Shown: positions 1 through 8,700, numbered from the stretch's first letter. The stretch is DNA of 64,000 nucleotides from DATGUN01 sp035301285 (GCA_035301285.1 DATGUN010000105.1:1-64000), one strand, 5' to 3'. Notes: generated by a model from the letters alone, not told the origin. Translations and numbers: made by a program.

Positions 1-30
1 TCCTGAGCCAAGATCAAACTCTCCATAGAA
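1..30 (-). rRNA. 16S rRNA, 5' end only
   Basis: The reverse complement of the first bases reads GGAGAGTTTGATC followed by TTGGCTCAGGA, the universal start of 16S rRNA. The gene runs off the left edge, so only about the first 30 bases are present and the mature 5' end is approximate. The base after GATC is T, where Bacillus usually has C and E. coli has A. The leader that follows outward contains CTTGAAAACTGAACAAA, typical of Bacillus rrn leaders. Confidence 0.93.
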
Positions 31-218
31 TTTGCATGTGATTGACACCAATCAATCACTTCTTAGCTTTAAAAATTGATCCAGAGACTCAATCATCATC
101 GGCCGATATCTATATCAACCTCAGATTCATTGGCTCTTTCATCTTTTGACATACTGGTTGTTTTGTTCAGTTTTCAAGGAGCAAAAATGTCTCCGTCGCT
201 CAAATTGGCGACTTTATT

Positions 219-248
219 AATATAACACACAATCATATACATTGTCAA
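219..248 (-). promoter_or_regulatory. rrn promoter P2 (proximal)
   Basis: On the minus strand a perfect -35 TTGACA (243-248) is followed by TTATAT at 220-225 (17-base spacer) or TATATT at 219-224 (18-base spacer). It reads toward the 16S gene and would start about 180 bases before it. This is the usual position of the second promoter of Bacillus rrn operons. Confidence 0.8.
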
Positions 249-303
249 TAACTTTTTTATCGACATGGCCGCCGCACCTAATCGGATTTTGACGACGGAT
301 TTA

Positions 304-332
304 ACTTTACCACGGTTGAAAAATAAAGTCAA
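304..332 (-). promoter_or_regulatory. rrn promoter P1 (distal)
   Basis: On the minus strand TTGACT (327-332) and TAAAGT (304-309) are separated by exactly 17 bases. It lies about 85 bases upstream of P2, giving the tandem P1/P2 arrangement common to Bacillus rRNA operons. Confidence 0.65.
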
Positions 333-830
333 CGATTTTTTATATTTTTACTGTGTTTGGTTTGTTTCAGTCAGTAGGAAGCCATCATTTCGTTGCCTGA
401 TATGGATATGATCTCTATGAAAAGAAGCTCCAGCCCGGGTGCTGTAGATCTTAATCAACCAACATTGAATATCTCCGCATTCATTCGCTATATCTAAGCG
501 TATACCGAGGACCATCAAATATCTTATCAAACAACTACCGGATTTTAATATACCATGATTAATTGATCCGTACGGTTAAGAATTCTAAACGTCACATCCA
601 AATGTTTCACAAACAAATGGGAAATTACACTCATTCATCCATGGGTAAAAACACAACTTTTTAAAAAGACCATTGCTTAAACAGCAACCTTACGCTTTCA
701 TCCAAGTGGTGTCCCCCATCACAGCGCATAGGTTCTTTCGTCTATCTGCATCCTACCATAATATCGATTAAGGCTTATAGATAAGACCAAGCTTTCAAAA
801 GAGCTTCAGCTAAACAACAGCCATAAAATA
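333..830. other. intergenic stretch without a recognisable gene
   Basis: About 500 bases between the rrn promoters and the ygzB promoter. One 60-codon reading frame on the minus strand (348-530) has no ribosome binding site and no familiar sequence. In B. subtilis a gene (ygxA) lies between ygzB and rrnD; nothing like it is visible here. Confidence 0.5.
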
Positions 831-839
831 TGCTATAAT
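831..839 (+). promoter_or_regulatory. extended -10 promoter of ygzB
   Basis: TGCTATAAT is a TG-N-TATAAT extended -10 element 27 bases before the ygzB start codon. The -35 region is weak, which fits an extended -10 promoter. The ribosome binding site AAGGGGG follows. Confidence 0.6.
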
Positions 840-865
840 ACCCGTGTAAAGTAAGGGGGACAATT

Positions 866-1270
866 ATGCCACAAATCGTTTATTCAAGTAAAATAAATAA
901 AATCCGTTCGTTTGCCCTCATTCTGATATTTGCTGGAATGATTATCATGTATTTTGGTATTTGGGCACGAAAATATGCTTGGCTTATGGTCATTTTATTC
1001 ATTCTGGGTATCATTTGCATCGTATTAAGTACAGTTGTATATTTTTGGATCGGTCTTTTATCAACTAAAGCAGTCCCTATCATATGTCCAAATTGTGAAA
1101 AACCAACAAAAATGTTAGGTCGTGTAGATGCTTGTATGCATTGCAAGCAACCTTTGACACTGGATAAAGATCTGGAAGGCAAGGAATTTGATGAAAAGTA
1201 TAATACACGTCGGTATCGTAGGGAGTTAAAGGCGAAAGAAAAAGCGAATGAAGACTCATCAACAAAATAG
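866..1270 (+). CDS. ygzB: UPF0295 membrane protein YgzB
   Basis: Small membrane protein of unknown function, 134 residues. Two hydrophobic segments (about residues 15-35 and 39-63) are followed by a cytosolic-looking zinc-ribbon motif, CPNC and CMHC, near residues 74-93, and a charged, lysine-rich tail. Length, layout and position next to perR and an rRNA operon match YgzB of B. subtilis. The ATG follows AAGGGGG with an eight-base gap. It converges on perR and the two share a terminator. No function is assigned to the family; the paired CxxC motifs suggest a bound metal. Confidence 0.88.
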   Translation: MPQIVYSSKINKIRSFALILIFAGMIIMYFGIWARKYAWLMVILFILGIICIVLSTVVYFWIGLLSTKAVPIICPNCEKPTKMLGRVDACMHCKQPLTLDKDLEGKEFDEKYNTRRYRRELKAKEKANEDSSTK

Positions 1271-1282
1271 AACATATCAAGG

Positions 1283-1330
1283 CATCAAAAAAATCCAAAG
1301 GCTGAAAAAGGGCTTTGGATTTTTTTGATG
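1283..1330. terminator. bidirectional terminator between ygzB and perR
   Basis: A perfect 18-base inverted repeat (1283-1300 and 1313-1330) with a 12-base loop. Its arms contain A7 and T7 runs, so it can act as a rho-independent terminator for both converging genes. Confidence 0.9.
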
Positions 1331-1360
1331 GAACAGGATGTATATATATTTATATAGATG

Positions 1361-1804
1361 CTAATGTTTTGCGCGTTCCGTTGTTTGACAGCTTTCGCAT
1401 TTTCCATATATTTCCATTCGATGATGGCTGACTTCAAATCCTGTCACTTGTTGGGCTAAAGATTCTACCTCATCTAAAACCGGATAATGAAAGTCAACAA
1501 TCTTACCACATTCCTCACATATAATATGGTAATGGTCGTGTGTGTTGCAATCGAATCGGCTTGAGGCGTCTCCATAGGTTAATTCACGCACGAGTCCTTT
1601 CTCCCGTAAAACACGTAAATTATTATAAACCGTAGCGACACTCATATTTGGAAATTTACCTTCCAACGCTTTGTAAATCTCATCAGCTGTTGGATGGGTC
1701 ATTGAGGTGAAAAGATAGTCAAGAACCGCATGACGCTGAGGCGTAATACGAACATTGGATTCTTTTAAAGTATCAATCGCTTCATCTAATTTTGTCTCAG
1801 ACAT
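1361..1804 (-). CDS. perR: peroxide-responsive Fur-family repressor PerR
   Basis: Metal-dependent repressor of peroxide-stress genes in the Fur family. The protein has an N-terminal winged helix (about residues 1-80, with the DNA-recognition stretch SVATVYNNLRVL) and a C-terminal dimerisation domain. It keeps the structural zinc motifs CEEC and CESC and the histidine-rich regulatory metal site around HDHYH. In this family bound Fe(II) catalyses oxidation of metal-ligand histidines by peroxide, which releases DNA. The frame is open to 1825, but the ATG at 1804 (MSETK) is chosen because GAGGTG lies seven bases before it. A PerR box upstream indicates autoregulation. It is the B. subtilis perR neighbourhood (ygzB, bcp, gsaB). 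Confidence 0.93.
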   Translation of the reverse strand: MSETKLDEAIDTLKESNVRITPQRHAVLDYLFTSMTHPTADEIYKALEGKFPNMSVATVYNNLRVLREKGLVRELTYGDASSRFDCNTHDHYHIICEECGKIVDFHYPVLDEVESLAQQVTGFEVSHHRMEIYGKCESCQTTERAKH

Positions 1805-1857
1805 CGTCACGCACCTCACTTTCATAGGATAAATATTTTATTAATACCATTCTTATA

Positions 1858-1872
1858 TTATAATCTTTATAA
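1858..1872. promoter_or_regulatory. PerR box upstream of perR
   Basis: TTATAATCTTTATAA differs from the 7-1-7 consensus TTATAAT-N-ATTATAA at one position. It lies 53 bases upstream of the perR start codon, where a bound repressor would give negative autoregulation, as known for B. subtilis perR. Confidence 0.8.
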
Positions 1873-2024
1873 TTAGTGTACTTTGTTTTTTAATCGTAGT
1901 CAATATAAGTATATTGGACATGACTATTTATTATTCCACATAAAGAAAAATTCACTGTTAGTTTTCTAAATATGACTTTTTATTATTTAAGTCTAAAGCC
2001 AGCAGAATATAAACGCCTATTCGA

Positions 2025-2582
2025 TTATACATCCGCTTGCAATGGTATTTCTTCACCACCGAGTTTGTTGTTTACGTAGCGAGCAGCCACAAACAACAAG
2101 TCCGAAAGACGATTTAAATACGAGATGACCAAAGGATTCACCGCTTCTTCACCAATAGCTATCGCTGCACGTTCCGCTCTCCTCGCGATCGTACGTGAGG
2201 CATGAAAGGCGCTTGATGCAGGATGACCAGATGGTAATATGAAGTTATGCAATGTTTCCAAGTCTTCGTCCCATGCATCGATTTGCTCCTCCATCTCCGT
2301 AATATGTTCTTGTTTCAACTTCCATTTGACTTCTTTATCTCTCGGGGTTGCCAATTCAGCCCCGACATGAAACAAGATTGTTTGTATGCGGTGCATTCTC
2401 TCGTAAAATGCCTTTTTCTCTGCGAATGCTTCATCATTCAAGTAACTCAGTGCCAGGCCAATCATCGAATTGACCTCGTCACATGTGCCATACGCCTCTA
2501 CACGAACATCATTCTTAGGTACACGTTTACCATAAATCAACGATGTTTTCCCTTTATCCCCTGACCTTGTATAAATACGCAT
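2025..2582 (-). CDS. PduO-type cob(I)alamin adenosyltransferase
   Basis: Transfers the adenosyl group of ATP to cob(I)alamin to make adenosylcobalamin. The 185-residue protein has the family's N-terminal ATP-binding signature (YTRSGDKG, then VEAYGTCDEVNS) and the conserved C-terminal helix region SRTIARRAERA followed by YLNRLSDLLF, as in the five-helix PduO/YvqK fold. Its start codon lies two bases from the stop codon of the upstream 2-hydroxyacid dehydrogenase gene, so the two are probably cotranscribed. These genes are not part of the B. subtilis perR block and look inserted. A BtuF-like metal-receptor fragment at the right edge also fits use of vitamin B12. Confidence 0.9.
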   Translation of the reverse strand: MRIYTRSGDKGKTSLIYGKRVPKNDVRVEAYGTCDEVNSMIGLALSYLNDEAFAEKKAFYERMHRIQTILFHVGAELATPRDKEVKWKLKQEHITEMEEQIDAWDEDLETLHNFILPSGHPASSAFHASRTIARRAERAAIAIGEEAVNPLVISYLNRLSDLLFVAARYVNNKLGGEEIPLQADV

Positions 2583-2583
2583 A

Positions 2584-3531
2584 TTAATACCCCCTCATAA
2601 TATTGATTTCATTCATCAAATCTGATTGTTGCTTTTGAAATCGTTCAAGATTATGTTCAAAAATCGTCAAAGCTCGCTTTGTATAATAAGGGCTCAACCC
2701 AGACATATGGGGCGTGATTGTCACATTTGGTTCGTCCCACAAGAAATGATCCTTGGGCAGTGGCTCCGTTTCAAAGACATCAAGTACGACATGACCGATT
2801 TCTTTCTCCCGTAAAGCGTGAATAAGTTCATCCTCATCAAGAACATCGCCGCGTCCCATATTCAAGAAAACGGTATGTACCTGCATTTGTTTAAAATGAT
2901 CATATGTAAAAAAGTGTTTCGTCTCTGGTGTGCTAGGCAGTACAGACACAACAAAATCCGCTTCCTGTAATTCGGGCATCATTTCCTGATTGGTAACCAC
3001 CTCATCAAAATTTTCCTTTTTGTTCCCGCTTCTGGAAACACCTATTGTTTTCATGTTAAACGCTTTTGCAAGACGCGCTACCTCACCACCGATAGCACCT
3101 GTTCCCGCAATCAGAAGTGTTTTACCATTCATCTCATCAACCTGTACGGGCTTCCAATGGTGTGCCGTCTGGTTTTCAATCTGTTGTCTTTCATTTCTAC
3201 TCACTTGAAGTAGCATGGATATCGCATATTCCGCCATTGGTGTTTTATGGATTCCACGCGCATTTGTCACACGTATGTTTTTTTCACGTATAATATCTTT
3301 CGGCAGTTGATCGACGCCTGCGGCCATAATCATAATCCATTTTAAATTATCGGCTCGTTCGATAACCGATTCAGTGATTTGACCCCCGAATCCGACGAGA
3401 ACCTCTGCTTCATTGACGTTATCCATCGCTTCATCTATATTTTCCTTAAAAATAAATGATACGGTTGGAAAGGTCTCTTTTAAATGTTGTTGATGTTGTT
3501 GATTTATTTTTATTGAAAAAAGAACAACCAC
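2584..3531 (-). CDS. D-2-hydroxyacid dehydrogenase family protein
   Basis: NAD(P)-dependent oxidoreductase of the D-isomer-specific 2-hydroxyacid dehydrogenase family, 315 residues. The Rossmann motif GTGAIGGEVARLAK sits near residue 142. The catalytic set is present: Arg in NMGRGDVL, Glu in VFETEPLP and His in TPHMSGLSP. These are the residues that bind the carboxylate and relay the proton. The substrate cannot be told from sequence; the family covers glyoxylate/hydroxypyruvate, lactate and phosphoglycerate. The start is GTG at 3531, chosen because AGGAGGG precedes it. It is first in a likely operon with the cobalamin adenosyltransferase. Confidence 0.85.
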   Translation of the reverse strand: MVVLFSIKINQQHQQHLKETFPTVSFIFKENIDEAMDNVNEAEVLVGFGGQITESVIERADNLKWIMIMAAGVDQLPKDIIREKNIRVTNARGIHKTPMAEYAISMLLQVSRNERQQIENQTAHHWKPVQVDEMNGKTLLIAGTGAIGGEVARLAKAFNMKTIGVSRSGNKKENFDEVVTNQEMMPELQEADFVVSVLPSTPETKHFFTYDHFKQMQVHTVFLNMGRGDVLDEDELIHALREKEIGHVVLDVFETEPLPKDHFLWDEPNVTITPHMSGLSPYYTKRALTIFEHNLERFQKQQSDLMNEINIMRGY

Positions 3532-3611
3532 CGTTTTTCCCTCCTTATTACATATCTTATATCGTCTTAAATATATCTCTGTCTATCCGTCAAGAGAATG
3601 CTACGATTCAA

Positions 3612-4292
3612 TTATGACGACCCCTGACTATGCTTTTGGTCCGGATAACGGATAAGTGTATGCCAGATTATTTTAATATCCAGATAAATCGATTTTTGAT
3701 CAATATATGATAGATCATTTTCCACCATTTTTTTATGTTGTTTGTTCGTATACCCTTTTAGCTGTGCCAATCCTGTGATTCCCGGTTTTGTCAATAACCT
3801 TTTCCGTTGATGCCGGTTATAATACGCTGCAACCTCCATCAATTCCGGACGAGGGCCAACAATGCTCATATGCCCTTTTAAAACATGAAACAATTCCGGA
3901 AGACGATAGAGATGATACTTTTTCAGAAGACGTCCTGTTTGAATAAGGACACCTATCCTCTCTTTTGCGAAAGTGACATTGTCCGGAACTCCGTGTTCCC
4001 ATTCCCTGGAAAGAGATTGAGGTGGAAAAGCACGTATGACACTTGAAACATTTGCATGTGTACGGAACTGAACCCGTGTAAATGATTTCCCATTTTCACC
4101 GGCATGTAAACGTTTAATGAAGACAGGTTCTCCTTTACCTTTAACTAACCAGTAAATAATAATGCCAACCGGTAAAAACAATACAATAAACAGCAGACTC
4201 AGCACGATATCCAATGTCCGTCTTAAGAATAAGTAAACAACATGTTTATACACTTTTTTGGAAGTCCCGGAAAAAGAGATATCGTTCAGCAT
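3612..4292 (-). CDS. bacterial sugar transferase homologue lacking the Asp-Glu dyad
   Basis: Resembles the polyprenyl-phosphate phosphoglycosyl transferases (PglC/WcaJ-type) that start capsule or exopolysaccharide assembly on undecaprenyl phosphate. Recognisable parts, in order, are the N-terminal re-entrant hydrophobic helix (VLSLLFIVLFLPVGIIIYWL), GEPVFIKR, QFRTH, NVLKG-like HVLKGHMSIVGPRPE, KPGITGLAQ and the C-terminal LDIKIIWHT. The catalytic Asp-Glu normally found in LDELPQL is replaced by Tyr-Arg (LYRLPEL, residues 129-130), so ordinary phosphoglycosyl transfer looks unlikely. The ATG at 4292 is chosen because GATGAGGG lies five bases before it; upstream in-frame codons lack a binding site. 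No other polysaccharide genes are adjacent. Confidence 0.8.
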   Translation of the reverse strand: MLNDISFSGTSKKVYKHVVYLFLRRTLDIVLSLLFIVLFLPVGIIIYWLVKGKGEPVFIKRLHAGENGKSFTRVQFRTHANVSSVIRAFPPQSLSREWEHGVPDNVTFAKERIGVLIQTGRLLKKYHLYRLPELFHVLKGHMSIVGPRPELMEVAAYYNRHQRKRLLTKPGITGLAQLKGYTNKQHKKMVENDLSYIDQKSIYLDIKIIWHTLIRYPDQKHSQGSS

Positions 4293-4373
4293 ATTGGCCC
4301 TCATCCTTTTCAAGATAGTATTCCTATTTTATTCATGAAAAAAGGACAATATCACTGAGCGTTTTCCAACCAC

Positions 4374-4402
4374 ACAAAAAAGGCTATCCAAACGGACGCC
4401 TT
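4374..4402 (-). terminator. terminator of bcp
   Basis: On the minus strand AAGGC-GTCC and GGAT-A-GCCTT form a short stem around GTTT, followed by a run of T. It lies directly downstream of the bcp stop codon. Confidence 0.6.
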
Positions 4403-4407
4403 GGTAT

Positions 4408-4875
4408 CTAGTGTTGATTTTTAATAAATTCCAACGCTTCTTCCACATGCCCTTTCACACGAACATTCCGAAACGCCTTTTGGATGTTGCCTTCAGGATC
4501 GATGATGAAAGTCGAGCGTTCAATACCATAATACTCTTTTCCGAAGTTTTTCTTCAGTTTCCACACACCATAATCTGAAGCTACTTTTTTATCTTCATCC
4601 GCCAATAAATAAAAGGGCAATTCATGCTTATCGATAAACTTCTGATGTTTTTCGACTGGATCAGGACTCACACCGAGGATAACTGTATTCAGATCACTGA
4701 AATCATCATGGGCATCTCGAAAGTCACATGCTTCTGTCGTACATCCAGGCGTCATGTCTTTCGGATAAAAATATAAAACGACATACTTTCCTTTGAAATC
4801 CGATAAACGTACATTCTTCCCATTTGATTCAGGTAAAGTAAAATCCGGTGCAGGTTCTTTAAGATTTATAGCCAT
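4408..4875 (-). CDS. bcp: thioredoxin-dependent thiol peroxidase (Bcp)
   Basis: Reduces hydrogen peroxide and organic or lipid peroxides with thioredoxin as electron donor, in the cytosol. The 155-residue protein is a peroxiredoxin of the PrxQ/Bcp group: the peroxidatic Cys lies in FYPKDMTPGCTTEACDFRD and a second Cys five residues later is the usual resolving Cys. In B. subtilis the homologue (ygaF) lies between gsaB and perR, as here, but in this window three unrelated genes separate it from perR. No convincing PerR box was found upstream. Confidence 0.93.
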   Translation of the reverse strand: MAINLKEPAPDFTLPESNGKNVRLSDFKGKYVVLYFYPKDMTPGCTTEACDFRDAHDDFSDLNTVILGVSPDPVEKHQKFIDKHELPFYLLADEDKKVASDYGVWKLKKNFGKEYYGIERSTFIIDPEGNIQKAFRNVRVKGHVEEALEFIKNQH

Positions 4876-4965
4876 TTATATCCCTCCATCAATGTGGCCT
4901 ATAAGAATAGTATACAACCTGAAATACTATTTTTGCCAATAAAGTGCCATATATAGTTCGTTCAC

Positions 4966-5409
4966 TTACTTACGTGGAGGTATTTGTTTTTCCTTCGTTT
5001 GAATCATACGTAGCACGAATGCTGCAGGCAATACATAACCGATCAACGCTTCAACAACCGCGATGAACCTGGCAATCCCGACAGGTGTTATATCACCATA
5101 ACCAATCGTCAGCAATGTGACACCACTGAAGTAAAGAGAGTGGACCAATGATCCCAAAACATTGACAGGTCCCATTTGATTGTATTCGATCAATGTTCTT
5201 GTCTGAAATGAAATAATAAAATAAATAAGGCCGAATCCGATAATGACAATACAGTAAATAATTAAAAGCGCATAAAAAATTTCCATTGAAAATCGTCTTT
5301 CCTTTAACCATAGGCGGGAATTTCCATCTTTGTCGTGCACAAAATGAATGAAACTCATAACGAGGATAAGACAGATAACACCAATCATGACATACGATAA
5401 AATCGACAT
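4966..5409 (-). CDS. two-TM potassium channel family protein
   Basis: Small ion-channel subunit of about 147 residues: one N-terminal membrane segment, a second one, a pore loop with the selectivity filter TIGYGD, and a final transmembrane helix (VEALIGYVLPAAFVL). This is the Ion_trans_2 layout; four subunits would form a K+ pore. The frame stays open to 5550, but only the ATG at 5409 (MSILSY) has a binding site (AGAGGG six bases before), so the longer reading is rejected. It is transcribed divergently from gsaB. No regulatory RCK domain is attached. Confidence 0.82.
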   Translation of the reverse strand: MSILSYVMIGVICLILVMSFIHFVHDKDGNSRLWLKERRFSMEIFYALLIIYCIVIIGFGLIYFIISFQTRTLIEYNQMGPVNVLGSLVHSLYFSGVTLLTIGYGDITPVGIARFIAVVEALIGYVLPAAFVLRMIQTKEKQIPPRK

Positions 5410-5565
5410 GAACATCCCTCTATTTTTTATTATATTCATAATCTGTCCTATGTATATGCATGTACATCCTTGAATTAGTCTTACAAAACCTATACAAAAT
5501 CCATACGCTAAAAAAAGATAAATCACACAAATATATGGTACAATTTTCAACAGGAGGTCATCATA

Positions 5566-6861
5566 ATGAAAATAACTGAATCTGAAAAATTACATGAAGA
5601 AGCACAAAAACATATTGTCGGCGGTGTAAACTCTCCGTCGCGTGCATATAAAGGGGTCGGTGGTGGAACACCGGTTTATATGGAACATGCAAAAGGGGCT
5701 TACTTTTGGGATGTAGACGGTCAAAAATATATCGATTACCTAGGGGCATTCGGTCCAATCATTACTGGTCATGCACATCCACATATTACTGAGGCGATCA
5801 TCAAACAGGCACAAAACGGCGTATTGTATGGTACACCGACAAAACTGGAAAATATTTTCGCCGAAAAATTAAAATCAATCATTCCATCACTGGAAAAAGT
5901 TCGCTTTGTCAATTCTGGCACCGAAGCCGTTATGACAACTGTGCGTGTCGCACGGGCATATACAAACCGGAATAAAATCATCAAATTTTCCGGCTGTTAC
6001 CACGGCCACTTTGACGCTGTATTAGTTGAGGCAGGGTCTGGTCCTGCTACACTGGGAACGCCCGATTCGGCAGGCATCCCACAAGAAGTTGCGCGAGAAG
6101 TGATTACCGTGCCGTTTAACGATATAACATCCTTTGAAAGAGCACTCAAATCTTATGGAGATGACGTTGCTGCGGTATTGGTTGAACCCATTGTAGGAAA
6201 CTTCGGGATTGTCGCACCTCACGAAGGGTTTTTACAAGAAGTCAATGATCTTGCTCATCAGTATGGAGCGCTCGTCATTTATGATGAAGTCATCACGGCA
6301 TTCCGTTTTACATATGGAAGTGCACAAAAGATATACAACGTTCAACCGGATATGACAGCCATGGGTAAAATCATCGGTGGTGGACTGCCGATTGGTGCAT
6401 ATGGTGGTCGTCAAGACATCATGGAACAAGTCGCACCACTCGGTCCCGCCTACCAAGCAGGTACCATGGCAGGAAATCCAGCTTCCATTTCTGCCGGTAT
6501 CGCTTGCCTGGAAGTACTGGAACAAGAAGGTGTTTACGAACAGCTGGACAAATTAGGTGAAAAATTGGAAAGAGGCATACGGCAAAAAGCATCTGATTAT
6601 AATATATCGATTACTGTGAACCGTGTGTGTGGAGCTTTAACGGTATTCTTTGGCGACCATGAAGTGGACGATTACGATGACGCCGATGCAACGGATGGCG
6701 AGGCATTCGCACGGTTTTTTAAACTGATGCAAAAGCAAGGGATCAATCTAGCCCCGTCAAAGTTTGAAGCGTGGTTCCTGACGACAGCACATACCGATGA
6801 AGATATCGATGAAACAATAAACGCAGTCGGTAACGCCTTCTCTGAAATGGCCGAAAAATAA
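5566..6861 (+). CDS. gsaB: glutamate-1-semialdehyde 2,1-aminomutase GsaB
   Basis: PLP enzyme that converts glutamate-1-semialdehyde to 5-aminolevulinate, the first committed tetrapyrrole precursor. The 431-residue protein has the family features: NSPSRAYKGVGG near the N-terminus, NSGTEAVMTTVRVAR for cofactor phosphate binding, IYDEVITAFR with the ring-contacting Asp, and the Schiff-base Lys in MGKIIGGGLPIGAYGG. AGGAGG precedes the ATG. The position (ygaD downstream in convergence, bcp beyond) matches B. subtilis gsaB, the paralogue of hemL, so a second hemL probably exists with the hem operon elsewhere. Confidence 0.93.
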   Translation: MKITESEKLHEEAQKHIVGGVNSPSRAYKGVGGGTPVYMEHAKGAYFWDVDGQKYIDYLGAFGPIITGHAHPHITEAIIKQAQNGVLYGTPTKLENIFAEKLKSIIPSLEKVRFVNSGTEAVMTTVRVARAYTNRNKIIKFSGCYHGHFDAVLVEAGSGPATLGTPDSAGIPQEVAREVITVPFNDITSFERALKSYGDDVAAVLVEPIVGNFGIVAPHEGFLQEVNDLAHQYGALVIYDEVITAFRFTYGSAQKIYNVQPDMTAMGKIIGGGLPIGAYGGRQDIMEQVAPLGPAYQAGTMAGNPASISAGIACLEVLEQEGVYEQLDKLGEKLERGIRQKASDYNISITVNRVCGALTVFFGDHEVDDYDDADATDGEAFARFFKLMQKQGINLAPSKFEAWFLTTAHTDEDIDETINAVGNAFSEMAEK

Positions 6862-6865
6862 AATT

Positions 6866-6914
6866 AAAAATACCTCGGGTTACATATCGGTGTGATATGC
6901 CCGAGGTATTTTTT
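6866..6914. terminator. bidirectional terminator between gsaB and ygaD
   Basis: AAAAATACCTCGGG and CCCGAGGTATTTTT form a 14-base perfect stem with a 20-base loop. Poly-A and poly-T flanks allow it to serve both convergent genes. Confidence 0.88.
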
Positions 6915-6933
6915 CTGTCAACTGTAAGAAAGA

Positions 6934-8700
6934 TCATTTATTAGCATATTCATGTGTATCTAAATTTTGTACTTGATATAAATCATAATAACTGCCTTGT
7001 TTCTGCATTAATTCCTCATGTGACCCAATTTCTTTGATTTCGCCGTCTTCTATAACCACTATGCGATCGGCATGTGTAATGGTAGCAAGTCTGTGCGCCA
7101 CAATGAATGTCGTCCGATTTGATGCAAGCTTCTCAACTGCTTCCTGGATGATATGCTCACTTTCTAAATCAAGTGCTGAAGTGGCTTCATCAAATATTAA
7201 AATCGGAGGATCGTTTAAAAAGACACGAGCAATTGCAATCCGTTGTTTTTGTCCACCAGAAAGCTTAACACCTCGTTCGCCCACCATGGTATCATAACCA
7301 TACGGCAGGTCTTTGATGAAACCATGAGCATTGGCAGCTTTGGCAGCTGCAACAACTTCTTCATCGGTTGCACCGGGCTTACCCATACGTATATTCATTT
7401 CAATCGATTCACTGAACAAAATATTATCCTGTAAAACCATACCGATATTATTTCTCAGAGAACGTGCTTTCACATCACGGATATCCATGCCATCCACACG
7501 AATGGTTCCACCTGTCACATCATAAAATCGAGGGATTAAACTAATCAGGGTTGACTTCCCGCCACCGCTCATGCCGACTAAAGCAATGGTCTCGCCTTCT
7601 TGCACATGCAAATCGACATTTTTCAATACATCCATTTCTTCTTCCTCATAACGAAATGTAACGTTTTCCAAATCCACTTCACCGCGTACATTTGCCAATT
7701 CCCGTGCATTCGCTTTATCGATGATATCATACGGTTCATTCATCAATTCGAATACACGATCAATGGATGCAATGGATTGGGTTAATTGTGTCGATGAATT
7801 CACCAGACGTCTCAATGGGCTATACACACGTTCCATGTAACTCGTGAATGCCACCATGGTCCCTAAAGATAAATTGCCATTCACAACCTGAAGGCCCCCA
7901 TAGGCAATCACAAGAAGTGGAGCCAAATCAGTTATCGTGTTCGTGACCGCAAATGTTTTTGCATTCCAGCTTGTATGTTTTAATGCCCGATCCAAAAAGT
8001 TTTCGTTACGAATGTCGAATTGTTCCTGCTCATGGTCTTCCAGAGCAAAGCTTCGCGTAACTGGCATGCCTTGCACACGTTCGTGCAGATGCCCCTGTAC
8101 TTCGGCAAGTGCCTGCGATCGTTCCCTTGTCAGACGCCGTAACCTTCCAAAGAAATATTTGATGGAAAAACCGAATAACGGAAATAAGATAACTGCCACA
8201 ACCGTCAGCCAAAAATCCATTGTCAACATGATGATAATAGCTATGGCAATTGTTGTCAGGTCCAGCCAAACATTCATCAAACCAGTCATGACGAATATCT
8301 TCGTTTGTTCCACATCATGTATGACCCGGGAAATGATTTCACCGGTTTTGGTCTGTGCATAATACCTGAGACTTAGCTTTTGAAGGTGGTCAAATAACTT
8401 ATCCCTTATATCGTATAGAATCTTATTTCCTACCCACTGGGCTAAATACTGTCTGAGATACTCAACCGGTGGCCTGAAGATTAAAAAGATAACAAAAGAA
8501 CCACCCATCACCCAGAGTAATTTACTGGTCTTTTCGGAGGTGGTCAATCCGTCCGCATCAATAATATCGTCAATCACAAATTTCAATATAAGTGGTATCA
8601 ATAAAGGGATAGCAAATTTTATAATCCCTATTAAAACTGTCCAGACAATTTTCCATTTATAAGGCATTACAAATTTAAGATACTGTTTAATACTATCCAT
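6934..8700 (-). CDS. ygaD: ABC exporter, fused permease and ATPase (YgaD)
   Basis: Half-transporter of the multidrug/lipid exporter type, 588 residues; two copies should form the working unit in the plasma membrane. Six transmembrane helices occupy about residues 1-310. The ATPase follows with Walker A GMSGGGKST, Q-loop LQDNILF, signature LSGGQKQR, Walker B ILIFDEATSALD and the switch His in AHRL. Substrate unknown. The gene lies between gsaB and ygaC as in B. subtilis, where the counterpart is ygaD. Confidence 0.9.
   Translation of the reverse strand: MDSIKQYLKFVMPYKWKIVWTVLIGIIKFAIPLLIPLILKFVIDDIIDADGLTTSEKTSKLLWVMGGSFVIFLIFRPPVEYLRQYLAQWVGNKILYDIRDKLFDHLQKLSLRYYAQTKTGEIISRVIHDVEQTKIFVMTGLMNVWLDLTTIAIAIIIMLTMDFWLTVVAVILFPLFGFSIKYFFGRLRRLTRERSQALAEVQGHLHERVQGMPVTRSFALEDHEQEQFDIRNENFLDRALKHTSWNAKTFAVTNTITDLAPLLVIAYGGLQVVNGNLSLGTMVAFTSYMERVYSPLRRLVNSSTQLTQSIASIDRVFELMNEPYDIIDKANARELANVRGEVDLENVTFRYEEEEMDVLKNVDLHVQEGETIALVGMSGGGKSTLISLIPRFYDVTGGTIRVDGMDIRDVKARSLRNNIGMVLQDNILFSESIEMNIRMGKPGATDEEVVAAAKAANAHGFIKDLPYGYDTMVGERGVKLSGGQKQRIAIARVFLNDPPILIFDEATSALDLESEHIIQEAVEKLASNRTTFIVAHRLATITHADRIVVIEDGEIKEIGSHEELMQKQGSYYDLYQVQNLDTHEYANK

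Noticed and set aside
5427..5441. PerR-box-like sequence TTATTATATTCATAA between the K+ channel gene and gsaB
   Set aside because: Three mismatches to consensus in an A/T-rich stretch; chance is likely.
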